A DNA stretch of 48,500 bases from Sperchopsis tessellata. Taxonomy: Eukaryota > Arthropoda > Insecta > Coleoptera > Hydrophilidae. Location of the stretch: NCBI GenBank assembly GCA_033557685.1, contig JAWQRN010000031.1, positions 1 to 48,500 of the forward strand, read 5' to 3'. Position numbers and translations under genes: made by a program. Of this stretch, positions 20,640-33,519 are shown piece after piece; position 1 is the stretch's first letter; each line of letters begins with the position of its first letter. Under the pieces are notes generated by a model. The model was not told the DNA's origin, searched no databases, and saw only the letters and a program-made list of their open reading frames with translations.

Positions 20640-21180
20640 AATTTCAGCTCCCATTTATTGCAAGTTTTAAGGCAGCTAATGCTGCGGCCATACTACTTGA
20701 CACCATGTACGGCAATGATATCATTGCAACAAAAGTTGATACAATTGCTAGCCTCTATTAGATTTGAGCTGAGCAAATCAATGACCAACAGTTCTCCCCA
20801 TCTCCAAGCGGTTCCGTATAATCACTTAGCCCCTTCCATGAGCAGTAATAATCCTATGATCAGTTTTAGGTCTATACTGGGATCCTAAATCGCATACGAA
20901 TTAATCTAATCGCCATGTTCTAAACAAGTTGTTCTATCCACAATTGCTAGGATTTTTGATCCTCTAGGCTTATTAGCACCTGTAGCTTTTCGAATTATTT
21001 GACAACACACATGACAAAGTAGTCTGACATGGGATGATCTTCCTTAACCACTACTCGATGGGTACAAAGATTTATTTGCAAATTACAAGAATTAACAGTT
21101 ATAAGCATACCTCGATATATGGCACATTCGACTTCTCAGCCAATAATGCATAGCAGGTTTCAGAATTATCATCTGTATGA
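20640..21180 (+). pseudogene. BEL/Pao retrotransposon pol fragment
   Basis: The + strand, across frameshifts, gives a chain typical of BEL/Pao polyproteins. AANAAAILLDTMYGNDIIA fits the RT active-site region, where the usual YVDD is replaced by YGND. LLASIRFELSKSMTNSSPHL (compare the FELRKWxSN block) and VPYNHL follow. At 20927-20990 comes VVLSTIARIFDPLGLLAPVA, the signature at the start of the BEL/Pao peptidase_A17-type domain, then LTWDDLP and LQELTVISIPRYM. Stops are frequent. No long terminal repeats were found. Confidence 0.75.
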
Positions 21181-21874
21181 ACATCTTTTTAATAATAATC
21201 TTTACACATACAACTATTTTGCGAATTTTAAATGCAACTGTAATCAAGGTAAGTTTGATTGTAAAATATTAAGACATTTTATATTACAGAAAAACGCCCC
21301 AGAGATCCAGCGTTTGCGCAACACTGTGATGACATATATGTAGTTCTTTAATTGCGCGGACTCAGCTTCTGTTTACAATTCTTAGCATATCCCTCATCCC
21401 AACTAGGGCTGAGATTTTGCTTCGATTAATCTATAAAATAAGTGATGTTTGATCAATTTTAAAAGTAATCGATGTATAATAAATTTTAAAAGATAATCGA
21501 TTAATCAAATTATCATCAAATGATCAATTATAAATGTTGATTGTAAACTTTGAGATTCGCCCAGGCCTACTCAGAAGATTAAACCCATTGTCGTAACTTG
21601 TGCCAACCAATTAACTTGTTTATAATCACTCCCACTGACCCCATTTGTTTCTATTTTAATTTGCTTCTTATTTTGTTCTTGTGAAAACAGCGGGAGCAGA
21701 ATGTATAATTCTGTTATGTTTAATCTGTTTACTTAGGTGTAGTTAATTTAAAATGTGTAATATTTAACTGTTCTAATGTAAATGTCCATATCATCTTAAC
21801 TTCTATCTGGTAGTACAATACCCTAAAATGACCATATACCAAAACAGCTTCTTTCTGTAAAAACAGAAAACACA
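21181..21874. other. Spacer, nothing recognised
   Basis: AT-rich. 21420-21540 contains several clustered ATCGATTAATC / TGATCAATT variants without a clear repeating unit. Confidence 0.4.
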
Positions 21875-21945
21875 TTTAATTAATTTCTTTTATTATAAGT
21901 GTTTAATTAATTTCTTTTATTATAAGTGTTTAATTAATTTTTGTT
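21875..21945. repeat. Tandem repeat, 27 bp unit
   Basis: TTTAATTAATTTCTTTTATT plus ATAAGTG is present twice in full and once in part, directly upstream of the piggyBac left end. Confidence 0.85.
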
Positions 21946-21970
21946 ATTTATTAATGTTTGTTTATATTTA

Positions 21971-24377
21971 CCCTTTAGCTAAGAAGAAGGTGTTTATACA
22001 TAAAAAATGTCTGAACCAAAATAGTGAAGACCTTATTTTTTCGATCGGCTGTAAATCATGAGCGATCTTTGGACACATATGTTTAATGTGCTACATATGT
22101 AGCCTGTAATATCTTTAAGCGATTATAGTGTGTAAAGGTCACTTCTAGCTCTTATCTGACGACTGCTTTAGACGAGTACATGGATGAAATAATGGTTTGC
22201 TTACTTCCAATTTATTGATATAAGTTTATATTAGTGTCTGTACGTGTAGCTGTAATATGTTGCTTTATTATTTCATATACATATTTATATGAACTCGCTC
22301 TCATCTGCCAACACTTATTCCGAACGAGATGAAAATTCTTCATTTAAGTTTTAGTTTGAATCTATGCGTTTAGCTGTAATCATAGATATAGATTTTGATA
22401 AATTCTTCAATTAGAACTAAAATAAATTTTTAAGTAAGTTCACCCTAAAAACTGGCTCGCACATATTTGTCCCAGCAAGAGTTAGAACTAGATAATAAAT
22501 ATAAAATTCCAGTAACTAAGCTGAAATAAGTCTAGATGAAGAAGTAGTTGAAGTCCCTTATACAACTGTATACCAATGGAGCTATATAAGTACCTAGTCA
22601 CCAACAGCACATAATTTTAGATTGTTAAATTATAGTGGCATTACAAACTAGAATATTATGACTACTCTTCTACTTTGGAGATGTTAACATCGTCATCGAA
22701 AGCAACATGATTTTATAGCTGCAGTAGAAAATGACAATGAAACTGCAGACTTTACAGAATATTTGCAAATATCGATTCCGATGAATTCATGTGCTTTTTA
22801 GGATAATCTTTATTGATGACAAGAGTATAAAAGCTGAAATCAAATGAATATTGGTCAACGAATTCGCTTTTTACAACACCAATATTTGCAAATTCTATCA
22901 AAAGAGATAGATATAATTTTATAATGAAAATGCTACACTGTTGTGATAATAATCAATTCTATTGACAAACGTTATAAAATTCAACTTGTGATAAACTCTT
23001 TGAAAAACTTGTTGTAAAACAATGTTACGTACGAAAACCTATGCATTGACGAAAGCTTAGTTCTATGTAAAGAAAGCCTAAGCTTTAGATAATATATACC
23101 GAGTAAAAGAAGTCGATGTAGTATAAAAATATGTATGCTAAATGATTGTAAAACTGGCTACATTTTGGATTTTATAATATACACAGGCTCTAGTATAGAA
23201 CTTGTCAATGATGACGTGGGCAAGTTGTTTTGAAGTTGATAAATAAGTATAAGAATAAACTATTCGTGTATAATTGGTACACTAGTCCAATTCTGTTTTC
23301 ATATCTGCATACTAAGAAAATCAATGACTGTGTAACTTTTAGAAGAAACAGAAAGTTTATGCCAGATTTACAGTAACAATTAAAACCTAACGAAATTACT
23401 TTTCAATCATCAGGCCCTATGTTAGCCCTGAAATGGTGTGACAAACGAGATGACCATGAAATTGAAATGTGTCGCACCGGAAAAAGGAATAGGCAAACAG
23501 GACATCAAATTATCAAGCCAACGGGTATTTTTTAATGTAACAAACACATAGGGTCAGTAGATAGGGCTGACATGATGTTGAGCTCTTTGAAATCAAGAAA
23601 GAAACCTGTAAAGTGGTATAAACAATTTTTCCCCACTTGTTAGATTTGAGTAATTTGAATTCTCCCATCGTCTGGAACATTGCAAAATGCAAAAAAATAT
23701 TGTTGGCCGAGTTTCAACTAAAGGTAATAGCAGAAATTTTAGAAAAATTCAATAAAAATAAGAACACCTCTACTGTTGGCAGAGAACATCAAAAATTAAT
23801 CGTCCAACTTACTAGTAGACATTTTATCTCAAGAGTACGAACACCTCAAGGTAGATGCACTATCCTTAGAAGATGTTTTGTGTTTGCAAAAAAATAACAA
23901 GAGGTGCGAAACAACTTTTCTTTATTTTCCGTGCAATACCGCTTTGTATTGTAATACCATGCTTTGAGGTTTACCACACCAAGAAAAACTTGAATGAAAC
24001 ATAACTTAAGGTTAAATTTGTTTTCTATTTTGAAATTATATATTATTATATATAAGATTGTAGTTTTTGTTAATTTCTAAGAATTTTGAAAAATTACTCA
24101 TAATAAAAATAATCTATGCATTGTTCTTTTTTGTTTATAGAAAGATTAATAAACAAATAACAAAAGATATTATAAATTTTTATTTATTTATAGTTATTAT
24201 GCATATTAAATGTTTAAAAAAGAATTCACATTTATTTTATGGTTATAGGTCTACAAATGAATACAGTAAAATTCTGTATGAAGTTGACCGGTGTACGAAG
24301 TTTGTATAAATACGTATCGAGCGGGCGGAAATGTACACGGGTCACCCATCATAATTTTTCGTTCCATAGCGAAAGGC
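21971..24377 (+). mobile_element. Dead piggyBac element, ~2.4 kb
   Basis: The length fits piggyBac (2.3-2.5 kb). The left end reads CCCTTTAGCTAAGAAG after TTTA (21967-21970, a degenerate TTAA). The right end reads CATAGCGAAAGGC before TTAA (24378-24381). The ends agree with those of the MITE at 14402-14641, and the interior encodes a decayed transposase in the + direction. Confidence 0.85.
22700..23990 (+). pseudogene. piggyBac transposase pseudogene
   Basis: Translated across many stops and frameshifts, the + strand follows a piggyBac transposase of the PGBD4-like type. From about 23050 come a SLDEALLLYKGRLS-like block in degraded form, then TGYILDFIIYTGS-, DNWYTSP-, and near 23400 KRNEI.FQSSGPMLALKWCD. 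Further on are RTGKRNRQTGHQIIKPT, GSVDRADMMLSSLKS, KPVKWYKQFF, HLLDLSNLNSPIVWNIAKCK and AEFQLKVIAEIL. After SRHFISRV comes a C-terminal cysteine-rich tail (CETTF...CNTALYC...VYHTKK). The best ORF left is 23637-23897, a piece of the C-terminal part. It cannot encode an active enzyme. The N-terminal ~130 residues are too eroded to place. Confidence 0.85.
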
Positions 24378-24381
24378 TTAA

Positions 24382-24775
24382 ATGTAGCATATGGAGATAT
24401 ACAGTCGTACAATGAAAAATCTTAATTAATTGTAGCTTGTGATTTTTTTTGATAATCAGTGTTGTTTAATTAATTCATATATTAAACTAATCAATTAGTT
24501 ATTATTAAATACAAAGTGTATAATTTAAGACTTTACTGGCTAAAGTTTAAAAATGTTGCGTCTAAAATTGCAAATCTATTTTATAACCATTAAGCTAAAT
24601 TTTTAAATGACAATGTAATGCCGTGGAATTATCCTACCATGCACAATAAGTTATACATTACAATCATATTTCTATTGCATTTGTAGGATTTAATAATTCA
24701 TACTTCTAAAAATGGTCTAACTAGGTCCAGAAATGTCACACTATTAAAAATGTCCTTCCTATTCCATATCACACC
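24382..24775. other. Spacer, nothing recognised
   Basis: AT-rich sequence between the piggyBac and the next element. GAAATGTCACACTATT at 24731 loosely resembles the subterminal motif listed next. Confidence 0.4.
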
Positions 24776-24779
24776 CCGG

Positions 24780-26430
24780 CGAGAAAAGTGACACAACTCA
24801 AAACATGCACATTTTGAGGTAACGTCGGAAATTAATACGTACTTGCCCATACGTGCACAAAAAAACATCAGATCTCTAACTTGCAATTTATCCACCAGAA
24901 GGCAGTTGTGTCAGTTTTACTTTTATACTAGTTCATACTCATCACAGCACGAACAGTGTCCCATTAGTGTTGCTATAAGAAAAAGTACATGTGGTCAGTC
25001 AAGAAAAACGACACATTTCGAGTTGTGACAGTTTTCGTTTAGTAAGGTAAGTGGAATATAATCGTCATAAGTAGAAAAGTGTCACTTTTCTTGAATCAAT
25101 TATCTCTAAACCTATTTTCTTGTACTGTTTTATTTCGACTTGTGCCAGTTTTCCTGACTGAGAGTGTAAGTATTTTGTGTTGTGTCACATTTGATTTAAA
25201 GTATTTCTTACACTGTAGTCACCTAACCTTGTAATTTCGAAAAATAAAACTTTAGGCAATAAATATCTATAATGTAGCTTAAAATTTGTTTGTTGTAGGT
25301 TTGTTAATGGACCCAAAGCAAGGAGGTAGACAGAGGTAGTAAAATGCTTGCAGCTGCTGCTGCTGAAATTGAAAAAAGACCAAAGTTGGACTTTGAGCAA
25401 TTAAAACGTACGAGACCAGTATCTAGCAAAAGCATTGTTTTGAACGTCATGGAGACTAAGGAAGGGAGTTGTGATTGGAAAAATAAAGAAGAAAACAAAA
25501 AACTAGAAAGTTCTGACAAGAATGTAGAAGAAACCTTGATTGGTGAAGGATATTGTAGAAAGCATAAGATTTAACAGAAGCCCTGGCAATAAAAGTCTGC
25601 AAACTGAGACAAACGATAACGTAATTCAGAACAGAATAATATAGAAGAAAGCGAAAGACGAGAAAATGTGAGTGAAGTGCCGGAGCTTTCCAACAAAACA
25701 CTACCAGAAGATCAAGGTACACATTCTAGATGACAGTGTACTAAAAATTCGCATACAAGGCGATAAATCAACGGGTTAAATCAAATGCAAAACAAGAATA
25801 ATCAGTAGATGAAACCGAGGACGATTCAGATTTAGATCAACATTTTCTTATGACATCATATTCTGATTCTGAAAATGCGTAAGAGTAATCAGGATCGGAA
25901 GAGAATGAAAATATTACTAACTAGACAGAGGGTGCAGAATCAGACAATTCTCAAGCAGATAACAAGAGCAAAGAAAGAAAGAAAAGGAAAGCAAATCCGG
26001 TTGAGTGGAAAAAGTCCAAGGCAAAACTTCTCCGAAATAATGGAAAACCTTATACATCATCACTTCGCAAAACAGAAATGCAGGCAAGAAAAGTACATCA
26101 AGCATGTAATGAAAAATGCAAACTAAAATGCTCAAGCAAAATAGAAGAAAATAAAAGGCTCAAAATATTTGACAAGTACAAGTTTATGTAAATTGTTTAA
26201 TAACAATTACTTAATTTTCAATTATTATTCATTAATTACTTCATTACATTGTATTTTAATAAAACAGTTGATTCATACTTCATTTTTTTATTCTAATTAA
26301 GTAGTGACCTTAACTGAGGTCGTAAGTTATAAGAAAAAAAAAAATAATTATAATTTGAAAAGTATTATTTGAGTGATCATAACAAAAAAAACTGTTTTTA
26401 AAGAAGTAAGAAAAGTGACATAACTCAGAA
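24780..26430 (+). mobile_element. Candidate unclassified DNA transposon with subterminal repeats
   Basis: A short motif close to GAAAAGTGACACAACTC recurs around a decayed ORF. It is in + orientation at 24781 and 26409 (AAAAGTGACATAACTC), and in reverse orientation at 24899, 25018, 25138 and 25172 (for example GAGTTGTGACAGTTTTC). Clusters of short inverted motifs near the ends are typical of several eukaryotic cut-and-paste transposons. Terminal inverted repeats and a target duplication were not identified, so the limits are approximate and the class is open. Confidence 0.4.
25309..26188 (+). pseudogene. Decayed acidic/lysine-rich ORF of a multicopy arthropod-type family
   Basis: A start-like ATGGACCCAAAG at 25308 is followed in mixed frames by LAAAAAEIEKRPKLDFEQLK, acidic runs (DETEDDSDLDQHFLMTSYSD, SGSEENENIT) and then, from about 25960, KERKKRKANPVEWKKSKAKL, LRNNGKPYTSSLRK, MQARKVH, CNEKCKLKCSSKI and EENKRLKIFDKY before a stop at 26186-26188. 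The order R-K-R-x-N-P-x-x-W-K-K, NGxxYxSxxGK, CxxKCxxKCxxKI and RxxIFxxYW is one I associate with a highly multicopy, mostly unnamed protein family in arthropod genomes, thought to be transposon-borne. At least three internal stops and frameshifts are present. It ends where the YW of the family would come, so a downstream catalytic part is missing. The function is unknown. Confidence 0.5.
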
Positions 26431-29400
26431 ACCTCACCTGTTTTTACCTGCTAACACCATGAGCTGATTTACAGATCCATAATATCTACATAAATTTTAT
26501 GACAATTTGGACAAACTTAATATAATATTAATTTAACCATTTTGAATTTACCAAGATACTTAAGTTCCTACTCAAAAATAAATTTTATGAAAAGTAACTC
26601 TTTTGAAGAAAAAAATGTTTACCATTAAAGGCCAGTGACTATTTGGAGACCCTACGTGATAGAGAAAAAAATTATTGGGAAATAATGAATGTTTATGCTT
26701 ATGAAATAAATCCTGCAAGTTTGGACACTGACTCCGTTTAAAACTGCAAGCAGTGAAAGTCTGAACATATTTACAATATCTTCAAAATTGAAAAAATATA
26801 CATACGTTCCTGTATCTCTTTCCCACCTAGTACACTACAAATGAAAGAGGCGAATTTGAGTTTATCATCCCCTACAATAAACTTTTTCCTAACAGTGTGT
26901 TCTGATTGTAACTTTATATTTTGATGTCAATTTGATGGCGGAGCTAAGATTTGCATTTATGTCAGATATTCAGCCAATTTTTCCGCAAATTGCAAGATAA
27001 AGGGATTCACAATTTCACAATAAATTGTCTTAGATTTTCAACTTGAATAATTTTCATCAGTTACATCTGAGACAGTTGTAACTGAGTAGACAAAATGTAG
27101 TTGTTTTAAAAAAACTTATCTGTGTTAATTTTAAATATTTGATTGAGCAACTTAATTTATCAATTTTTATATAGGGAGGTAAATTCACTTAGGTGGCTAA
27201 ATATAAAATTCTACTCATCACATGCAACAATATTCAAGGTTCAAAGGCAATTAATCTAATTTAAAATAAATACCCCTTAACATTGGAGTTGCATATAAAA
27301 ATTAATATTGCAACGACAATTTACCTACTACAAAAAGTATAATCTATTAGATTCATGTTACCAGAATAAAGGGAATTCAAATTTAGGTCAATTGTTAAAT
27401 GAGATTACTATGGGTGGTAAGTTCACCTATCCAAATTAAGTTGTTATAAGTTTTGTTTTACACCACTATTGTATGAACTCAAAGTAGTGACATCTGTAGG
27501 CTTTGTTAGGACTAACTTCTTATTACATACTATATTTATTCAGTGAGGTGGTAGATAAAATAAGAGTAGTCATAATAAATTAATAAATACAACAAAACAA
27601 TTGTTTATTACTACAATTATATACAAGATACCAACGGTAAAGGTTGCATAGCAAAGTATTTTAGTTTTAATCTGTTACTTTGGCAAATTCATAATTCCTA
27701 TCACAAAAGACGTACTTACTTTTAAATTAAATAAACAAAAAAGTATTAATTTTATCAATAAATATCATGTATATAACTGACAAAAAACTTAGTTCATATC
27801 GAACAGTTTTTAAAACATTTTACATTTCTTCATTTGAATGAATCGAGTTCTTTATGTACAAAAATAAGCCATAAGGATGAGAAATATTCAAAGACCATTT
27901 TATTAGTGAAGATTAATTTATTTTGTAACACAACAGAAAAAATAAAACATAAAACAAGTACCGTAAAACTTCAAATGATTTTGGTCTTTGTTTAATTCTC
28001 ATATTAATATCCTAATTTAAAATATAAAATTTTAAAGTAATTTCTATTAACAATTGCAATTTATTTATATTATATATATATAAATATAATAAAATATAAA
28101 ATTGTAAAAATTATTTGATGCTTAAGGTGAATATATAAAACTTTTTTACAACCAATTAAAAAGATTTTATAGTTGTCAATTTTAAAATAGCCATAGTTGT
28201 CCTTGCATATTATGCTACAAATTTATTAAATTTTATGAGATCGCACAATATAAGTAACACATTGCTTTAGATGCAGTTAAGTTCAAACTCAGCTTAGTTT
28301 TTGATATACAGTCTCATTATTACTAAAAATAAAAGAAACAGAGTCACAAATGAACAGGTTACGAAAAAAATTGTAAAAATTGCAATAGAATATATTATCA
28401 AAGAGATAAATACAAAATGTATTTTAACTTCACGAGTGGAGGCAATAACACAAAACTGTAAACCTTTCGAAAGGAGATATGTTACCAGGATCAGTCTCAA
28501 ATGTGAGGCACATATCAATTATAGTATTTGGTAAATTCTCCAACATAACCCAGGAGTTGTGTTAACATACGTGTACAAAAAATTACCACCAAAACAGACA
28601 CTGTAGATGTCTCAGATGTAGATAGAAACATCCAGAAATAAGCCCTGAATCATTAAAATTTAGTAGGAATACAATGATCTTCTAAATCTACAATTTGTAA
28701 ATTCATGTCCATTCTCTAGAAAGTAGGCACACACCAGAATGTAAAAAAAAAATGTGGGAATTTTGCATTCAGTGGTCTAACTGATATAAAAGAAAACGTA
28801 GACGAGGAGTACATTGGGTGTTCCATTATTTTAACTGATATAAGGTTATTTAAAGTGCAGATGGTCTCAAGCAGCTACTATGAAGAATCCAGTCACAAAA
28901 TTACGTCTACCCTTGATCCTCTGAATAAATAAATTTGATACAAGCAATTTTCTGATGTGGAGCAATAAATCCAGAAAGATTAATAAAGGCATGAATGGAG
29001 AATTAGAGTGTAGCCTTCTTTTAAGCAAGGCTGTAAATGACAATTTAGAAATCTCATCATAAACAAACATAACCAACAAAAATATTAGACAAATGATAGT
29101 AGAAATGAAAAGATGTGTTTAATACACTGCAAAGTTTAACATACTTAATTGACTATTCTCTTTCCATATTTATATTTAAAGCCTTAGTTCTACATTCAGG
29201 TGCTAGCAATAAATGATTTTTCCTTGTAAGGTCATATCTCTGCAGAGTAGTACATGTAACACTTGTTAAGAACATATTTACCCAACTAGATTTTGCTGAA
29301 CAAAATATGTCTCAGAACATATTATAATCTTTATAGAAACAAAGATCTTGCTTACCGTGACATTATCATACACAATTTAGACAAACTATAAAAATTTTAA

Positions 29401-29520
29401 TTAACACGTCATGATGGTAAAAATCCCCATGAAAGAATAATTAAAACAGATGTCACTAGGTACCACCATTCAAGGGAAACATAACCCACTCCATCTTTAC
29501 TTTTCATTGATCAAAATAAG
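26431..29520. other. Intergenic stretch, nothing recognised
   Basis: Very AT-rich. It contains a TA run near 28068-28090 and two similar 20-mers, GGGAGGTAAATTCACTTAGG near 27174 and GGGTGGTAAGTTCACCTATC near 27412. The overlapping ORFs at 28294-28534 and 28867-29079 match nothing known and look like chance. Confidence 0.45.
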
Positions 29521-29524
29521 AGTG

Positions 29525-29735
29525 TTCGTTTATCTATTTTCGATCTATTTCAACAACAATTATCTACAGATTACTGAGATTAGGCTACGAAATCTGAAAA
29601 TTGTTTCACCTTCTATTTTTCAATTGGAATCGGGTTCTTTAAGGTGCGCACAGTCTCAATCACCTACAATATTTTATTTTTTAACTATAAACCCAGGATT
29701 TAACCTAGCACTTCCCTTGGATCCACCGAGGTAGC
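29525..29735 (-). mobile_element. SINE, very degraded copy, - orientation
   Basis: Read on the - strand it keeps the order of the SINE body: TGAAAGAACCC-like AAAGAACCCGATTCCAATTG, TAGCCTAATCTCAGTAATC and a GATAAACGAA tail. Identity is low and the tRNA-like head is not recognisable. The + strand ORF at 29450-29734 runs through it by chance. Confidence 0.5.
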
Positions 29736-32700
29736 CCATGAAATGTTTCTTGCAACACTTCAAAGAGTATTTGCAGAGGCACTATATAATTTCTAAAGAG
29801 GACCAATTCTTTAAAGAATAACTATTGTATTGTTAATATAAAATACCTATACAGGAATTTAGAAGTATTTAAAGATTAATTTTAATCTGTACCTGGCAAT
29901 GTACCCCATCACCAATTTTCACTCAAAATGAAATTCTCCTATAAGAGAAAAAATTATATTTGTATCTAATATGTAAAACATGTCTACTGCTATTTTAAAA
30001 CTTATATACTTCATTTTAACAACTAGTGAAGCATTGTTGTGTCACTATAATTTAGATGATAGCTAATTAAATAAAATTTGTTACTATTTTCCAAGTAACA
30101 ATTAGGTGCTGATTTACGATGTAATAACATCTCTCTACCTTATTGGGTAGATGAACAGAAAAATCCAAAAGTCAACATGATAGCCTCTGCACCTAACATG
30201 GTCCATTGATTTCTAATGGCACAACAATCCTCGGTATATGCAGTCTAGGCACATAAAAACATAATAGCTTGGAATGTAATACTGCACAATAATTTGTTTC
30301 ATCAATATTCAGTTATGGTCACTAATAGAAACTTGAGTTACATGGTGAATCAATCAATGCAAAAAGGGAACAAGTTTTAAATAAAACCAGAAAACTGTAG
30401 AAAGAGGTCTGCAGTCTGTTACATTGATTTCTACTGTAAAGTTAGATTTGGTCTAAAAACACATTTGCTAAAATTAAAACTGTCTTAGAAAAGGTTCTAG
30501 GAATTGAAATAAATATTATGCACAAAAAACATTATTTAATGGTATAGTTCTCAAGTTACACAATTTAATTTGGTTTTGTAAACTGCAATTTGCCTGGCCT
30601 AAAACTACATTAGACTTTATAACCCTACACAGGTTGTATATGCAAAAGGCCTAGTGTACTGTTTTCAATGAACATAGGAAATAAATATGATTAATTAGTA
30701 TATACATTCCCTTTCTACATTGATATTATATTTATAAAATATTTTTAACTCTTGAAATACTCCTGCATGATTTAATTTAATGCTACAACTACAAATCTTA
30801 CTAAAAGCATACTGTAGAATATTATTAGTTTCTATAACTTTTATTTTGCTGAATATTAGGTAGTAGCAGAACTAAATTACACATCATAGACTACGTTTAT
30901 CCCGCTGCATTTTAAGCGGTTACTTTAAAAATTGTACGAAAATACTGATATAATGTCAACTTTATGTCATATCCTATACCCATACATGCACAGTAGCAAT
31001 CTTATAAGTGTGTTCCTACAAGTTGTTTTATCATGAATTGAAATAATATGTAATGAAACATAGAAACTCAGAATTTTAAAAAATACGATTATTTAAGAAA
31101 ATTCATCCTAATTTAAAACTGCCCGAAAATATCAGGTTAAACGTAGTCATATTACTGTCATATATGTTCGTCACTTGATGCAACATATTCATATTGTGTT
31201 AAAATTTATATTTGTATTTTATAAAATTCCTATATCTAACAAGAACCTATTTATGATAAGAATCGAGTTTGAAGTACAATTATCCTGCCATTATTTATTT
31301 CACTTTAACGTGAATTCAAATATATGCGACACATGTATTTGCTGACGTAGTTTTCAAATTTCTCAGTCCAAGATCTTATACACCAGAACGTTTGCCACTT
31401 TCTCCTCTACTTACATGTTTTTCAGGTCAATTTAAAGTCGGCACTGAGAATAGATAATTTAATAACTACACTAAATGTAAATGAACTACCCCCAACAACT
31501 ACCTTAAACATGATTAATAAGTTTTGTGAACATGATATATAATCAACCCAATTTGCTTCGCAATTAAATAAGGATTATATAAGTACAACCCTTACATATA
31601 GACTGGTACCAATAAATGTTATGAGCTGCAAGTAGTCGAATGGACCTCTGTGTAGAGATGAGTACTATTTATTTTATTTAAAACTTCATCGTAGGTGCAG
31701 ATTCATTTTCATAGAAATTTTTAAATATTTTTGTTTTTTTCAATTGACCCTATAAATCTTACATTGTTGCTAGTTATCTCCTCAGCTACACATGATTACT
31801 AAAAATATCGGACAAACAAGAACCTCCATGGTTCATACACCATGCTAAAATTTTGGTTTCCATATTTTCAAAAATATAGAAGCTATGAGCATCCTTAGGT
31901 GCTACTCCATGTATAATAATGTACCAAATAAACTATGTAAGGAGAGAGGGTGACAACTTTGAGCTTTTTTTTCTTCTACTGAAATTATGTAATATATATT
32001 ACACTTCAGTAATTTTACTATGTAAAATTGAAAAATGCTTTGGTTTTATGCCTTAACATATAAATTCAAATGAATTGTCAAAAAGCATGTATATGACCAA
32101 AGTGAATTTAGCCAAAATAAAAACCTCAATGCTCGTAATGATAATATATGTAATTGCCAACATGCCCATGGTTTTTAAAAACAACTTTTACATGCATTTG
32201 GCTCTATACCCGACAATTCTTCTGCATTTCAGTATTTAAGCTTTGTGGTTCAACGTGTCATTCCAACAGAGGAAGGGTACATTAAACTAGTGGAGGGCAA
32301 AGAATAACGCAACCGTTTTTTTATACGTTTTAAAACAAAACAGGAAATACTCAGAGCTTTAAGAACTGAAAGCGTGAAAATCAATTAACTATTTCAAAAC
32401 AACTGCAAACGGTTTAGATCTTAGACTACATGCTGTCAAATAGTCGTCCCTCAATACACGCACTGTGTACAAACATATTAATTAAAAATGAATTGGATGC
32501 AAGCTGCTAATCAACAAGTGTAATTCATTAAAAGCCCTGAACAAAACAATTGTGTGTTAACTTACTTGCTGCTGCACAAAAATATAACAGCCTTTTAATG
32601 GGTGTAAGCGGAAACTAAAATATAAAACAGTTTTTCTTTCAGTTCTTGTTTTCTGTTACTTGGCATGCTGTGTCATCTAAATAAGTCAACGAAAACAAAT

Positions 32701-33237
32701 ATCTGGCATTTCAGTTCTCAACGAGCTAGATGTTATTTTTCAACCATTTTATTTAAAGGTCATTTTTCTAAATCTGTTTCTTCTTAAACTATTATATGAA
32801 AAGAACAGTTTAGCCCACTACTACTTTGAACAAAATGTGTATTTTCTTCTTATTAGGCCTGTTTTCCCAGTTCAACCATCTGATTATTTTATCTTTTAAA
32901 CACACACCTAGGGACTAGAAGACGGAAAAGAGTTAATATATATAAAAACAAGAAAAATTAATGACATATTAACATGATAGAAAGATGCTCAACATTAAAA
33001 TATAAAAATAGAATACAGGTAATCATTACTAAGAAGAAGGATATTTTAGAGTTAGATTTCAATGGAAAACAAGCTAAAGAGATGAAATTAAATTAACTTG
33101 ATCGATTTATTTACTTGAACACTATCTAAATCAGTAAATGCAATAGGTATTACCAAATAAACTTAATATAAAAAATACAATATTAATTGACCATAACTGT
33201 TCAAGCTAAAGAAAGACTACCAAACTTTAGCGTTGAA
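29736..33237. other. Intergenic stretch, nothing recognised
   Basis: AT-rich with no coding ORF of note and no repeat ends recognised. Part of it may be an extended 3' UTR of the ZnT7 gene if a distal poly(A) site is used; the sequence does not decide this. Confidence 0.4.
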
Positions 33238-33262
33238 ATAATAATAATAATAATAATAATAA
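33238..33262. repeat. AAT trinucleotide microsatellite
   Basis: About eight uninterrupted ATA/AAT units. Confidence 0.95.
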
Positions 33263-33377
33263 ATCCTCTCTTAATTTGTAATCTCACCATTAATCACTAA
33301 TGAATTAAAATCTGTATTATTTCTGATATAGTTTGTATACAAGTTTTTCTCACTTTAAAAACCTAGAATTTACCAAT

Positions 33378-33383
33378 TTTATT
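33378..33383 (-). terminator. Candidate ZnT7 poly(A) signal
   Basis: AATAAA on the - strand, ~140 bp after the ZnT7 stop codon. It is the first hexamer downstream, but others follow. Confidence 0.35.
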
Positions 33384-33519
33384 TTTCTATAATTCAGATG
33401 TGTTTAACTGTTCTCCGGCATGCTTCATGCTTTAAGATAAACCCAAATAGTTTCCTTGTCGCTGAATGTTTGGTTCTGATGCACACCACACAGGATTTAA
33501 TATTACAGTCATAAAACGA

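Noticed and set aside
27174..27432. Two similar 20-mers 238 bp apart as a possible tandem repeat
   Set aside because: The similarity does not extend beyond about 30 bp on either side.
28294..28534. Overlapping 74- and 77-codon ORFs on both strands
   Set aside because: Low-complexity AT-rich composition, no splice context and no similarity to a known family; mirror ORFs of this type are expected by chance.
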